From Bacteroidota bacterium (GTDB lineage: Bacteria; Bacteroidota; Bacteroidia; Cytophagales; Cytophagaceae): DNA of 64,000 nucleotides. The notes under the pieces are model-generated. The model saw nothing but the letters and a program-made list of their open reading frames with translations, did no database searches and had not been told where the DNA came from. A program made the position numbers and the translations under genes. The DNA lies in NCBI GenBank assembly GCA_023392125.1, contig JAEVZS010000021.1:20057-84056 (forward strand). Reading direction: 5' to 3'. Shown one piece after another: positions 1 through 9,579 of the stretch (position 1 is the stretch's first letter; every line of letters begins with the position of its first letter).

Positions 1-3000
1 GAAGTCATAAAGGCTTCAGTTAAAATCCGAAAATCGGCAGCTTTCGGGGAATTGATCATCATGATTGTTTATCTCCCCATACTCGCTCTTACAGGTATCG
101 AAGGCAAAATGTTTAAGCCAATGGCTATAACCGTGACTTTTGCCATACTTGGAGCGCTCATACTTTCCATGACCTATGTACCGGCTGCATCCAGTCTCTT
201 TCTGAAGCGAAGTGACAGGGAAAGCTTTGCAGACCGTCTGATGCGGCGTATTACCGGCATCTATACGCCGGCCATCAGGCAGGTTCTGAAATACAAAACG
301 GTGGTCTGGATCTCCGCTCTCGCCTTATTTGTCTGTTCACTTTTTGCGTTTTCCCGTTTAGGAGGTGAATTTATACCCAATCTTGATGAAGGAGATTTTG
401 CTATCGAATTTCGGCTGACTCCCGGATCTTCTCTTGAGCAAACCGTTCAGACGACCCTCAAAGCAGGCGAAATTCTGGAAAAAAACTTCCCGGAGGTAAA
501 AGATATTGTCGGTAAGATAGGCTCAGCAGAAATCCCGACCGATCCTATGCCTATGGAAGCCTGCGACCTGATCGTTGTGCTCAAGGATAAAGACGAGTGG
601 ACTTCTGCCGGAACAAAAGAAGAACTGGCCGAAAAAATGGCCGAAAAGCTCTCTGTCCTTCCAGGAGTAGAAATTGGTTTTATGCAGCCGATACAAATGC
701 GCTTCAACGAGCTAATGACCGGCGCCAAGCAGGATATAGTCATTAAACTATTTGGCGAGGATCTCGATATTCTGGCCTCTAATGCAGAAAAAGCCGGAAA
801 GCTTATTAAAAATGTAAAGGGTATTGGTGACATATACATTGAAAAGACCAAAGGCCTTCCACAGATCATCGTTGAGTACCGGCGTGAAAAAATGGCTCAG
901 TACGGAGTGGATATTACCACAGCCAATCTGATTCTTCAGGCAGCTTTTGCCGGAGAGCAGGCAGGCATCGTCTACGAGGAACAAAAGCGCTTTGATCTTA
1001 AAATCCGCCTCGACAAAAAGCACAGATCCAATATTGAGGATCTGAAAAATTTGTATGTTCCGACCGGCAACGGTGCACAGATTCCCATGACGGAGATTGC
1101 AGATATAAGCGTCAGAGAAGGCCCTTCTCAGATAAGCCGTGAAAAGGCCCAGCGTAAAATCATTATCGGGCTCAATGTCAGAAACAGAGATATTAAAAGT
1201 GTGGTAAGTGATGTAGAAGAAATTTTAAACGCTCAGCTAAAGCTTCCTTCCGGATACTTTATTGAATATGGCGGACAGTTTAAAAACCTGGAAGACGGTC
1301 AGCACAGATTAATGATGATCGTCCCGATTGCTCTGCTGGTTATCCTTCTTCTGCTGTATGTTACCTTCAATTCAGTCCGGCATGCGCTACTGATCTTTAC
1401 TGCTATTCCCTTTGCCATAGTTGGCGGCATTTTCTCTCTGATCATCAGGGGACTGCCATTTAGTATATCAGCCGGAGTCGGGTTTATTGCCCTGTCAGGT
1501 GTTGCTGTCTTAAACGGGATCGTCATGATTGCTATTTTCAATGATTTAAAAGAGCAGGGTATAAAAGATTTGTACCAGAGAGTCATTGAAGGAACAAGTA
1601 TACGATTGCGCCCGGTATTAATGACAGCTACTGTTGCCTCTCTGGGATTTATTCCTATGGCTTTTTCGACTTCTGCAGGAGCCGAAGTACAAAGGCCTCT
1701 GGCTACGGTTGTAATCGGCGGCCTGATTACCTCAACAATTCTGACGCTGTTTGTCCTTCCTGTACTTTATATCCTCTTTGAAAATATGAAATTCAAATTC
1801 CGTGTTTTCGGAAAGACCCTGTTTATATTACCTTTACTTGTTCTGTTGCCGTTTATAAACAAAGGCCAGACTGGTAGCCCGACGGATACCATCAGTCTCG
1901 ATCAGGCCATCAGAATAGCCCATGAAAATAATCCTGGTATACAAGAGGCTGCCTATGAAAAAGACCGGCTTCATATGCTGAAAAAGACTGCAGTCAGCAT
2001 ACAGCCTGCAAATATCAGCGGAGCTTACGGTCAGTTTGACAGTTTCGCCAATGACAATTCATTTACCATTTCCCAGGATTTTAACAATCCACTGGAATAC
2101 TCAGCCATGGGCAGGCTGCTCAACGAGGAATATAAAGCTGGTGTATTTGCTTACGAGCATATTCGCAAATTACTGGAAAGAGATGTCAGGCAACTCTATT
2201 ATCAGGCGCTTGTAGCCAGAGAACGTATCAATACACTCAAACAGCTGGATACGCTGTATAGTCAGTTTGACCGGTTTGCCAGATTAAAATTCGAAGTAGG
2301 AGAATCTCCTTATCTGGAAATCATTTCGGCCGAAACCCGACTCCTTGAAATACGAAACCGGATCTTTATAGCAGAGGCAGATTACCGAAGCCTGTATCGG
2401 AAATTAAAGACCCTGATTGTATATCCTGATGAGTTTATCCTGTCTGATGCGTCAATTGTTTATGAGCCTGCAAAAAAGGATACGGCTGAGTATTCCAGCC
2501 ATCCTTTAATGATGGCTGCCAGACAAAATATCAGCTCGGCCGAAGCCGGGCGGAAGCTGGAATCCGCACGTCTCTTACCGGGTCTGAGCCTTGGATTTCA
2601 TTCCCAGACATTACAGGGTTTCCACCCCGTCAATGCTCAGGGAGATGAAGTTTATGCAGGCAAGGATACCAGATTCAATAATGTTTCTGCCGGTTTATCT
2701 ATCCCGATATGGTTTGGCCCTCAGAAGGCCCGTATACAGGCCGCCCGGGTGGGAGTTCTTAAAGCGAAATCAGGGCTTGACAATGTCTCACTGGAGCTCA
2801 GAAATAACATCAATGAGACCTATGCCAATTATCAGAAATATTCTGACGCTCATAAATTTTATACAGAATCGGCTCTGCCACAGTCCGACAAGCTTACGGA
2901 GTTCTCCTACAAAGCCTATCGTACCGGAGAAGCCGGCTATACTGAGTTATTGCAGAATATCAATGATGCGAACCAGATAAAGCTCAATTATCTCAATATA

Positions 3001-3060
3001 CTTGAGCAGTTAAATCAAAATGCCATTCAACTCGACTATTTACTTGGAGGAAACCAATAA
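1..3060 (+). CDS. CzcA/CusA-type RND efflux pump fused to a TolC-like outer membrane factor (5' end outside window)
   Basis: Inner-membrane proton-driven heavy-metal exporter covalently joined to its outer-membrane channel. The frame is open to the left edge, so the N-terminal porter half is missing. The visible RND part (to about nt 1780) has membrane segments, the conserved stretch GGEFIPNLDEGDF, the second porter domain and the last six-helix bundle (IVPIALLVILLLLY onward). A short linker (about 1790-1880) holds a hydrophobic run followed by INKGQTG. The rest is a TolC/CusC-like domain with long helical heptads (about 1888-3057). RND-OMF fusions of roughly 1440 aa are known in Bacteroidota. 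It overlaps the adaptor gene by one base (TAATG). The family says divalent or monovalent metal cation; the exact ion is not determinable here. Confidence 0.93.
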   Translation, partial: EVIKASVKIRKSAAFGELIIMIVYLPILALTGIEGKMFKPMAITVTFAILGALILSMTYVPAASSLFLKRSDRESFADRLMRRITGIYTPAIRQVLKYKTVVWISALALFVCSLFAFSRLGGEFIPNLDEGDFAIEFRLTPGSSLEQTVQTTLKAGEILEKNFPEVKDIVGKIGSAEIPTDPMPMEACDLIVVLKDKDEWTSAGTKEELAEKMAEKLSVLPGVEIGFMQPIQMRFNELMTGAKQDIVIKLFGEDLDILASNAEKAGKLIKNVKGIGDIYIEKTKGLPQIIVEYRREKMAQYGVDITTANLILQAAFAGEQAGIVYEEQKRFDLKIRLDKKHRSNIEDLKNLYVPTGNGAQIPMTEIADISVREGPSQISREKAQRKIIIGLNVRNRDIKSVVSDVEEILNAQLKLPSGYFIEYGGQFKNLEDGQHRLMMIVPIALLVILLLLYVTFNSVRHALLIFTAIPFAIVGGIFSLIIRGLPFSISAGVGFIALSGVAVLNGIVMIAIFNDLKEQGIKDLYQRVIEGTSIRLRPVLMTATVASLGFIPMAFSTSAGAEVQRPLATVVIGGLITSTILTLFVLPVLYILFENMKFKFRVFGKTLFILPLLVLLPFINKGQTGSPTDTISLDQAIRIAHENNPGIQEAAYEKDRLHMLKKTAVSIQPANISGAYGQFDSFANDNSFTISQDFNNPLEYSAMGRLLNEEYKAGVFAYEHIRKLLERDVRQLYYQALVARERINTLKQLDTLYSQFDRFARLKFEVGESPYLEIISAETRLLEIRNRIFIAEADYRSLYRKLKTLIVYPDEFILSDASIVYEPAKKDTAEYSSHPLMMAARQNISSAEAGRKLESARLLPGLSLGFHSQTLQGFHPVNAQGDEVYAGKDTRFNNVSAGLSIPIWFGPQKARIQAARVGVLKAKSGLDNVSLELRNNINETYANYQKYSDAHKFYTESALPQSDKLTEFSYKAYRTGEAGYTELLQNINDANQIKLNYLNILEQLNQNAIQLDYLLGGNQ

Positions 3061-4286
3061 TGAAAGCGCTATTTCATACTACAATTATATTTTCTTTTCT
3101 GCTTATTCTGTTCATCGGCAACGGATGCAAATCAGAAAACCACGATCATGACGAACACGATCATGAAAGTCCCGAAAGCGGGTCTGACAATCATTCAGAA
3201 AAGGACACACATCTGACTCTGACTCAAAAGCAGATGGATATCATTGGAATGCAAATCGGTTTCCCCGAATACCGGCATCTGGAAGGAATGATACCAGCCA
3301 ACGGCACTCTTGAACTGCCGCCGCAGAATAAAGCGGCCGTATCTTCCCTTCTTGGCGGACTTGTTGCCAGAATTTTTGTCATTCAGGGCGATAAAGTAAG
3401 CGCCGGTCAGACACTGGCTGTCATCGAAAACCCGGAAATAATACAAATTCAGGAGAATTATCTCAAAGCTCATAGTGATCTGGAGTATGCCCGTAATGAG
3501 TTTGAAAGACAGGAAATACTTGCCGATGAAAAAGTGGTGGCAACTAAAAAATTTCAGTTTGCCAAAACTGATTTTGAAAATAAAAAATCCGTGGCAGCCA
3601 GTCTCGAAAGCCAGCTTAAGCTGCTGGGAATATCAACGGATGCTGTCAGAAAAGGTCAGTTGGTGTCCGGCATACCGGTCAAAACCCCTATTAACGGCTA
3701 TGTGCACCGCATAAATATATCAACAGGCTCCTATGCCAATCCGGCTGCCGAACTATTTTCTGTGGTCGATAATCATCATGTTCATATTGATCTGCATGTT
3801 TTCGAAAAGGATGCTGACAAGGTAAAAATAGGCCAGAAAGTGCTTTTCGGATTTTCAGAAAAAGGTGAGAAACACTATGAAGGCGAGATTTTTGCAGTCG
3901 GCAAAGCTTATGATGAAACAAGCAGATCGATCGGAATCCATGCCGAAATACGTAACAACAAAAATCAGCTGCTCATGCCGGGCATGTTTGTGCATGCACG
4001 CATTGTCACAGCGCAGACAAAAACCGAAGCACTGCCCGATGATGCTATCATTATGATGGGTGATCTGAATTATGTATACGCCCTTACAGATACCATTATC
4101 AACCGTGATACCAGCTATATTTTTACCAGATACGCAATCAAAACAGGAATCAGTGATAACGGATTTACAAGTTATGAATTCATTCAGCAGCCGGAAAAAT
4201 CTTATCCTATGGTTCTTAAAGGAACATACTATCTGAAGGCAATGGAAATACAAAACCAGGGTGGCGATATAGGGCACGGTCATTGA
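3060..4286 (+). CDS. Periplasmic adaptor (CusB/HlyD family), lipoprotein with His-rich N-terminus
   Basis: Membrane fusion subunit that links the RND pump to its outer membrane channel. The first ~23 residues form a lipoprotein signal ending IGNGC, followed by a metal-binding-like tract dense in His, Asp and Glu (HDHDEHDHE). Then come a barrel-sandwich/lipoyl half, a helical hairpin around residues 125-185, the second lipoyl half (VKTPINGYVHRINISTGSYA) and a beta-barrel domain. The 408 aa length is normal for CusB-like adaptors. GGAGG at 3046-3050 lies ahead of the ATG, and the gene is translationally coupled to the pump. The His-rich tail suggests metal capture before export (inference). Confidence 0.93.
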   Translation: MKALFHTTIIFSFLLILFIGNGCKSENHDHDEHDHESPESGSDNHSEKDTHLTLTQKQMDIIGMQIGFPEYRHLEGMIPANGTLELPPQNKAAVSSLLGGLVARIFVIQGDKVSAGQTLAVIENPEIIQIQENYLKAHSDLEYARNEFERQEILADEKVVATKKFQFAKTDFENKKSVAASLESQLKLLGISTDAVRKGQLVSGIPVKTPINGYVHRINISTGSYANPAAELFSVVDNHHVHIDLHVFEKDADKVKIGQKVLFGFSEKGEKHYEGEIFAVGKAYDETSRSIGIHAEIRNNKNQLLMPGMFVHARIVTAQTKTEALPDDAIIMMGDLNYVYALTDTIINRDTSYIFTRYAIKTGISDNGFTSYEFIQQPEKSYPMVLKGTYYLKAMEIQNQGGDIGHGH

Positions 4287-4294
4287 TATACCAC

Positions 4295-4332
4295 AATCCA
4301 TGAAACCGGAATAGTATCCGGTTCCATGGATT
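4295..4332 (+). terminator. Hairpin after the RND operon
   Basis: Arms AATCCATG-A-AACCGGA and TCCGGTT-C-CATGGATT form a 15-bp stem with one A/C mismatch and loop ATAGTA, followed by the T-rich TGATTTTA. It ends the pump operon just before the regulator's putative promoter. Confidence 0.6.
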
Positions 4333-4360
4333 TGATTTTATGGTTACAACAACATTTTTG
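4331..4360 (+). promoter_or_regulatory. Putative Bacteroidota promoter of the AraC-type regulator
   Basis: TTTG at 4331-4334, 18-base spacer, then CATTTTTG at 4353-4360, one mismatch from TAnnTTTG. It overlaps the 3' arm of the preceding hairpin. Confidence 0.4.
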
Positions 4361-4372
4361 TTAACTTAAGCC

Positions 4373-4942
4373 ATGCATATGAAAGAGGTAAGACTTCGTA
4401 TTAAGAATATGGTTTGTCCGAGGTGCATCCGGGTTGTCCGTGAAGAACTGGAAGCTGCCGGAATGCACGTAAACGATATATCGCTTGGTGAAGCCAGCAT
4501 ACAATCTGAAGAAGAAATTGATCTCGAAAAGATACGTGTGGTGCTTACCAACGCAGGATTTGAACTTATCGATGACAAGAATAGCAGCCTGATTGAACGA
4601 ATAAAAACGCTGGTTATCGAAATAATCCACCATGGCAAAGAAAAAAGCAATCTGAACTTTTCCGATATTATTGCCCGGGAAATAGGTAAAGATTACCATG
4701 CGCTCAGTTCACTATTTTCAACCATCGAGAACACTACCATCGAGAAGTTTATAATCAATCAAAAAATTGAAAAAGTAAAAGAGCTGTTATTTTATGATGA
4801 GCTTACGTTGAGCGAAATCGCATGGAAGCTGGATTACAGCAGCTCCGCTCACTTATCAGCACAGTTTAAGCAGGTAACGGGTATGACACCCACCCAGTTT
4901 AAAAAAAGCAGAGGCAAACACTCATCCATCGATACTATATAA
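4373..4942 (+). CDS. AraC-family regulator with N-terminal HMA-like (MVCPRC) domain
   Basis: Likely a metal-responsive transcription factor. Residues 3-70 look like a heavy-metal-associated fold: beta-strand, then MVCPRCIRVVREEL, resembling the CxxC loop and first helix of HMA domains. Residues ~85-185 are a full AraC/XylS DNA-binding region with its second helix-turn-helix (LTLSEIAWKLDYSSSAHLSAQFKQ) and the typical ending GMTPTQFKK. At 189 aa there is no cupin or other sensory domain. Start may be this ATG or the one two codons later. It sits between the efflux operon and a heavy-metal-binding lipoprotein, so control of those genes is the natural inference. Similar small proteins occur in many Bacteroidota, usually annotated only as helix-turn-helix proteins. 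Confidence 0.85.
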   Translation: MHMKEVRLRIKNMVCPRCIRVVREELEAAGMHVNDISLGEASIQSEEEIDLEKIRVVLTNAGFELIDDKNSSLIERIKTLVIEIIHHGKEKSNLNFSDIIAREIGKDYHALSSLFSTIENTTIEKFIINQKIEKVKELLFYDELTLSEIAWKLDYSSSAHLSAQFKQVTGMTPTQFKKSRGKHSSIDTI

Positions 4943-5059
4943 TAAAATACCTGTAGTTCCGAATCACTTTATTTCTTAAGCATTTTGCCTGTAAACAATT
5001 CCTTTTCTTAAAGTATTAGTATAAGAAAATCCGAATCAGATTAAAGGCATGATGCGATT

Positions 5060-5821
5060 ATGAGGACAAGGGATATAGTCTGTATTTTTTCCATCCAGAT
5101 TTTACTGCTTCTGCTTGCGGGCAATTGTTCCGTAAAAAAAACTGAAAATAAGCTCAGCCGGTCTGCCCCGGAAAGTATGTATCAGGCGCTACCTCTGAGC
5201 CAGCTGTATTATTCCTGCCCGCAACATCCCCAGATTCGCCAATACAATCCCGGATTATGCTCCATATGCCGGTCAGATCTGATTAAAAGCGGCGCACTGG
5301 TACAGGAAACCAGGAGAATGGAATCCGATCTTTACCCGATCAGTAAAACCTTTCAGCCCGTATATATTCCTCTGAAGGATGCAACCATAGTTACTGACAG
5401 CGCCATAGAAATGAATACGTTTTCTACCTTAGTCAATCTCACAAAAGAGGAATCCGCCGTATTTAAATCCAGTCAGGTTGTCCGGCTGGTCGATCAGGAA
5501 AATGGTACAGAGCTGCTTGCTTATCTGGAATACCTGGATAAATATCCCAAAGAAACCAGAACTGTCAGGCTTTCATTTATTCTGAGCAATGATTCCTTCT
5601 CCCGAAAAATTACAAATCTGAGAATAAAAGCATATAAGGAAGGTTTCTGGATCCCTAAAAACGGGATACAATTCGAAAACGGGATACCTTCTGTCCTTCT
5701 GTATCGTAACAAAACCGCAGAAATAACAGAAGTACAGACCGGTATCGAATCCGAATACTTTGTTGAAATAACTGAAGGAGTTCATCCGGGAGACACCCTG
5801 CTTCTTTTCAATGATTTCTGA
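5060..5821 (+). CDS. Lipoprotein with heavy-metal-binding domain, adaptor-like remainder
   Basis: An N-terminal hydrophobic segment ends LLLLAGNCS, a loose lipobox. Residues ~50-75 match the heavy-metal-binding domain seen in CusB and Cu-ATPases: YYSCPQHPQ, then PGLCSICRSDL (canonical form YxCPMHP...PGxCPxCGMxL). Here the GM of the second half is replaced by RS. Residues ~95-253 resemble the barrel and C-terminal part of CusB-like adaptors (VYIPLKDATI; ending VEITEGVHPGDTLLL), but the lipoyl-hairpin unit is missing. I read it as a reduced CusB relative or periplasmic metal chaperone. It has its own gap from the regulator (117 bases) and converges on the PBP gene. Confidence 0.72.
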   Translation: MRTRDIVCIFSIQILLLLLAGNCSVKKTENKLSRSAPESMYQALPLSQLYYSCPQHPQIRQYNPGLCSICRSDLIKSGALVQETRRMESDLYPISKTFQPVYIPLKDATIVTDSAIEMNTFSTLVNLTKEESAVFKSSQVVRLVDQENGTELLAYLEYLDKYPKETRTVRLSFILSNDSFSRKITNLRIKAYKEGFWIPKNGIQFENGIPSVLLYRNKTAEITEVQTGIESEYFVEITEGVHPGDTLLLFNDF

Positions 5822-5838
5822 TCGGTTTTCCGAAAGAC

Positions 5839-8115
5839 CTATTCTTCTTCCTGGAAAGTCAGCTCCGGATCCAGAGGAATCATAAGAGAATCGGTCTGCA
5901 ATGAATCAGCAACCGGGTCAGGACAATGTATTTCCACGGAATATCCGGATGGTTTGGGAAAATATCCCGGACGGATATCCAGCGCGGTATCAGCATAAAC
6001 CTTCTCCATAAAAATACCAAAAATCGGTAATGCAGTTTTTGATCCTTCACCGGTAGCACTGGTTTTAAAATGGATACAGCGATCCTCACCCCCAACCCAC
6101 ATGCCGGCAACCAGATCATTGGTTACTCCGATAAACCAGCCATCAGAATAATTGGAAGTAGTACCTGTTTTTCCCCCGATCTGGTTGCCACGAAAAATAT
6201 CATAGGAAAATAAAGCCTGTGAAGTCCCGCCATGCACTTCGGTTCCACCTGCCAGCATGTAAGCCATGGTATAGGCCTGTTCCGGGGTAAGCGCTACGCG
6301 CACATCCGGATTGGCTTCATACAGGACATTTCCTTTGTTATCTTCGATTCTGCTGATATAATAAGGCTCAATGTATACTCCTTTATTTATAAAAGTTGCA
6401 TATGCACCCGTCAGCTCATAAACCGAAACATCACTTGGCCCCAAAGCAAGTGAAGGAACAGCTGCCAGCTCACTTTGAATTCCAAGTGACCGGGCTGTTT
6501 TAATAACTTCTTCATAACCTACTTTCTGCATAAGCGCAGCAGCCACTGTATTTACGGAACGTGCCATAGCCTTGCGCAATGTCATGTCTTCTCCGGTAAA
6601 AACCCAGTCTGCATTTTTGGGAGACCAGCGCTTTTTTACTCCGTCCTCTTCATAGGTTATAGTCAGCGCCTGATCAACAATTCTGTCGCAGGGAGTATAT
6701 CCCTGTTTGATAGCAGTAGCATAAACCAATGGCTTAAAGGCAGATCCGGGCTGTCTTTTCGCCTGCCTGACATGATCATACTGAAAATAACGATGATCAT
6801 TTCCTCCAACCCAGGACTTGATCTCGCCGGTTTGAGGCTTTACCGCCATAAATCCGGTATGCAGAAAATGCTTGTAATAGGCAAGCGAATCTTTCATACT
6901 AAAAACTGTATCCCTGATTCCGGACCATGAAAAGACCCTCATACGCCTGGGTTTTTCAAGATAGTAATCAATAGAGTCATTGTTTGATCCATATTTGTCT
7001 TTCAGGTACTGATAATATGGCGTATTTACGATCGAGTTGTCAATAAAATCCGGGATTTCTTTTTTGTTTTCATACACCCACGGATTCTTTCCTTCCCAAT
7101 GGTTTAAAAATCGTCTGTGCAGCGAACGCATATGTTTTTCAACAGCCTCTTCGGCATATTTCTGCAAGGAGTAATTAAGCGTAGTATGTACTACCAGTCC
7201 CTCGGCATACATATCAATATCCTTTGTTTTGCACCATTCGGCTAAAAAACGCATTACTTCCGCCCGGAAATAGGGTGCCAGCGTTTCCTCTGTTTCCATA
7301 AGCTTACTCTGATAGTTCACATTAAGCGGTACAGATGAAAAATATTTGAGCTGATTCTCAGAGATACGGCCTGATTCAAACATGAGCTTAAGCACGACAT
7401 TTCTCCGGATATAGGCATTATCAGGATTGACAGCAGGATTGTAGGTGGTGGTTGCCTTCAACGCTCCGATAAGCGTGGCAGCCTGTCCCGGATTCAGCTT
7501 ATCTGGCGTTGTATTAAAAAAGCGTTTGGCGGCTACTTTTATTCCGAAAGAATTGCTGCCAAAGTCAACGGTATTAAGGTACAATGTCAGTATTTCCTTT
7601 TTTGTATAATTTTTTTCCAGCCGAATAGCCGTAATCCATTCTTTAATTTTATAGATTACCTGCCGGAAACCCGGCACTACATTGAGTAAGCCTTCCGCAT
7701 CAGCACGGGTTTTGTATAAATTCTTGGCAAGCTGCTGTGTAATGGTGCTCCCGCCTCTCTGTCCCCCTTTAACCATATACCAGAAAATCGCCGCCATACT
7801 GGTGGCATCAATTCCTGAATGTTCATAAAAGCGCAGATCTTCTGTTGCTATAAGTGCGTCTATGACTACCGGAGCTATTTCTTCGTAAGACACCGGCATC
7901 CTTTTTTCTCTGAAGTAGCGGCCTAACAATTCTCCTTCTTCTGACAAAATTTCTACCGGCAGATCCGTTTTAGGGTTTTCGAGCTGATGTGCATCCGGCA
8001 AGGAGCCAAACAGATATAAAAAATTATAGCGGACTCCGGCTATCAACAAAAAGACAAACAGGCAACTACCCAAAAAAACTTTCCAGATCCACTTGATTAT
8101 TTGCTCCACCGACAT
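5839..8115 (-). CDS. Penicillin-binding protein 1A (bifunctional class A PBP)
   Basis: Synthesises peptidoglycan strands and cross-links them in the periplasm. One N-terminal membrane anchor (~residues 10-33). The glycosyltransferase domain (GT51) carries EDLRFYEHSGID and GGSTITQQLAKNL. The transpeptidase domain has the active-site SxxK as GSAFK (Ser near residue 459), SVN, and KTGTTS near residue 650. All three penicillin-binding motifs are intact. Length 758 aa is typical. It ends convergently 17 bases from the metal lipoprotein, with no clear shared terminator. Confidence 0.97.
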   Translation of the reverse strand: MSVEQIIKWIWKVFLGSCLFVFLLIAGVRYNFLYLFGSLPDAHQLENPKTDLPVEILSEEGELLGRYFREKRMPVSYEEIAPVVIDALIATEDLRFYEHSGIDATSMAAIFWYMVKGGQRGGSTITQQLAKNLYKTRADAEGLLNVVPGFRQVIYKIKEWITAIRLEKNYTKKEILTLYLNTVDFGSNSFGIKVAAKRFFNTTPDKLNPGQAATLIGALKATTTYNPAVNPDNAYIRRNVVLKLMFESGRISENQLKYFSSVPLNVNYQSKLMETEETLAPYFRAEVMRFLAEWCKTKDIDMYAEGLVVHTTLNYSLQKYAEEAVEKHMRSLHRRFLNHWEGKNPWVYENKKEIPDFIDNSIVNTPYYQYLKDKYGSNNDSIDYYLEKPRRMRVFSWSGIRDTVFSMKDSLAYYKHFLHTGFMAVKPQTGEIKSWVGGNDHRYFQYDHVRQAKRQPGSAFKPLVYATAIKQGYTPCDRIVDQALTITYEEDGVKKRWSPKNADWVFTGEDMTLRKAMARSVNTVAAALMQKVGYEEVIKTARSLGIQSELAAVPSLALGPSDVSVYELTGAYATFINKGVYIEPYYISRIEDNKGNVLYEANPDVRVALTPEQAYTMAYMLAGGTEVHGGTSQALFSYDIFRGNQIGGKTGTTSNYSDGWFIGVTNDLVAGMWVGGEDRCIHFKTSATGEGSKTALPIFGIFMEKVYADTALDIRPGYFPKPSGYSVEIHCPDPVADSLQTDSLMIPLDPELTFQEEE

Positions 8116-8265
8116 CTGTAACCGACTATAAATAGATTCCTAAATATACATGAATTTATACAATAGGCAGAAATAGCAAGGGGAAGTTTTATCTTCTCTG
8201 ATATGCTAAAACCGCAACTTCAAAAACTGAATTAGTACCATTATCAAGATGGCAGGAGCAGTATT

Positions 8266-9162
8266 TTAGCTGTTTTTTACATCAAAGTCAGGATCAAAAG
8301 GCTCAATATGAACGAAAACATTCGTGACCTGAGGTCTTTTCACAAGAATTTCATCTTTAACCTTATGTGCAATTTCATGCCCTTGCCGTACAGAGATTTT
8401 ACCGTCTACCACCACATGCATATCAACATAGTACTCATATCCCATTTTACGGATAAACACTTTATCCAAGCCAAGCACTCCTTCGACCGAAGAGGCCAGC
8501 TTCCTTACTTCAAGCACCAGCTCTTCGGATGGCGCAGCATCCATAATTTCACTGATAGCCGGCTTTAATATTCTGACAGCATTGTATATTATAATCAGCG
8601 ATGCAAAACAGGCAGCCCAGTCATCCGCACTTTCATATCCCGGCCCTCCGATGATTGCGATCAGGATTCCTACAAAAGCGGCCAGTGAAGTAATGGCATC
8701 GCTCCGATGATGCCAGGCATCGGCCTGAACAGCTACACTATTGGTTTCAGTCCCCACCCTGATCACATAGCGGAACAACAGTTCTTTAACAACTACCACC
8801 AGAATTAATATATAAAGGGTATAAACCGACGGCGTTTCATGCGGGGTAAAAGCATTTATTATACTGGAATAAATAATAAAAACTGCGGCTCCTATCAATA
8901 TCAGACCAACCACGGCTCCGGCAACAGGCTCTGCCTTTCCATGACCATACGGAAAACGCTTGTTGGGAGCTTTGGTCGCGACCTTTATACCGAAATATAC
9001 CACCATAGAGGTAAATACATCAGATAACGACTCGATAGCATCGGCAATCAGCGCATACGAACTGCCCCAATACCCGGCACCACCTTTGATTACAGCCAGT
9101 ACCAGATTGCTTATAATTCCGGATAATGTTGTCTTAAGTCCTTTTTCAGAAGAGCTGCTCAA
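8266..9162 (-). CDS. Cation diffusion facilitator (CDF) family transporter
   Basis: Exports divalent metal (Zn, Fe, Mn or Co) by proton antiport across the inner membrane. About six membrane segments; the metal-site motifs are DAIESLSD in TM2 and DAWHHRSDAITS in TM5, followed by a cytoplasmic domain with a His-containing end (VFVHIEPF). HGKAEP lies between TM2 and TM3. Length 298 aa fits the FieF/CzcD group. With the RND pump at the left edge, this makes a second metal-export function nearby; there is no evidence that they are co-transcribed. Confidence 0.94.
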   Translation of the reverse strand: MSSSSEKGLKTTLSGIISNLVLAVIKGGAGYWGSSYALIADAIESLSDVFTSMVVYFGIKVATKAPNKRFPYGHGKAEPVAGAVVGLILIGAAVFIIYSSIINAFTPHETPSVYTLYILILVVVVKELLFRYVIRVGTETNSVAVQADAWHHRSDAITSLAAFVGILIAIIGGPGYESADDWAACFASLIIIYNAVRILKPAISEIMDAAPSEELVLEVRKLASSVEGVLGLDKVFIRKMGYEYYVDMHVVVDGKISVRQGHEIAHKVKDEILVKRPQVTNVFVHIEPFDPDFDVKNS

Positions 9163-9579
9163 TTTTATTCTGATTAACCTTTAAAATAAACAAAAAAATA
9201 AGTCGGCTTACACCAGTTTCCGCAAAATGCATATCCGAATGAATACAGCGATAAGTAACACAGAACTTCCTCTTTTTCCAAATTCAAACCAGTAAAAACG
9301 TGATTTTCTCCAGTCTGTTCACTAAGGAAAGCAAAAACAGGCAGTTTAGCAGATACTCCCCTGTAAAACCACCTGTATCAACACATTCAAAAAAATGTGC
9401 AAGCACCTTACAGAACTATACAAATAGCCGGCATATCCAATAGCAGAGCACGAAAATTCTACAATCAATACCTTCTCTTTATGATCTGAATCAGGATAAG
9501 AAAAATTTAAGTGCAAACTTTTTTCGGAAAGTTTTTTGAGTTATTTTCGCTCACACTGAAACGAAAATTTTTTCATACT
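9163..9579. other. Intergenic region between CDF gene and citrate synthase
   Basis: Divergent promoter region of 417 bases. I found no convincing ORF, no perfect TAnnTTTG element and no stable hairpin. The in-frame GTG at 9511 upstream of gltA would add 23 basic/hydrophobic residues not expected in citrate synthase. Confidence 0.5.
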
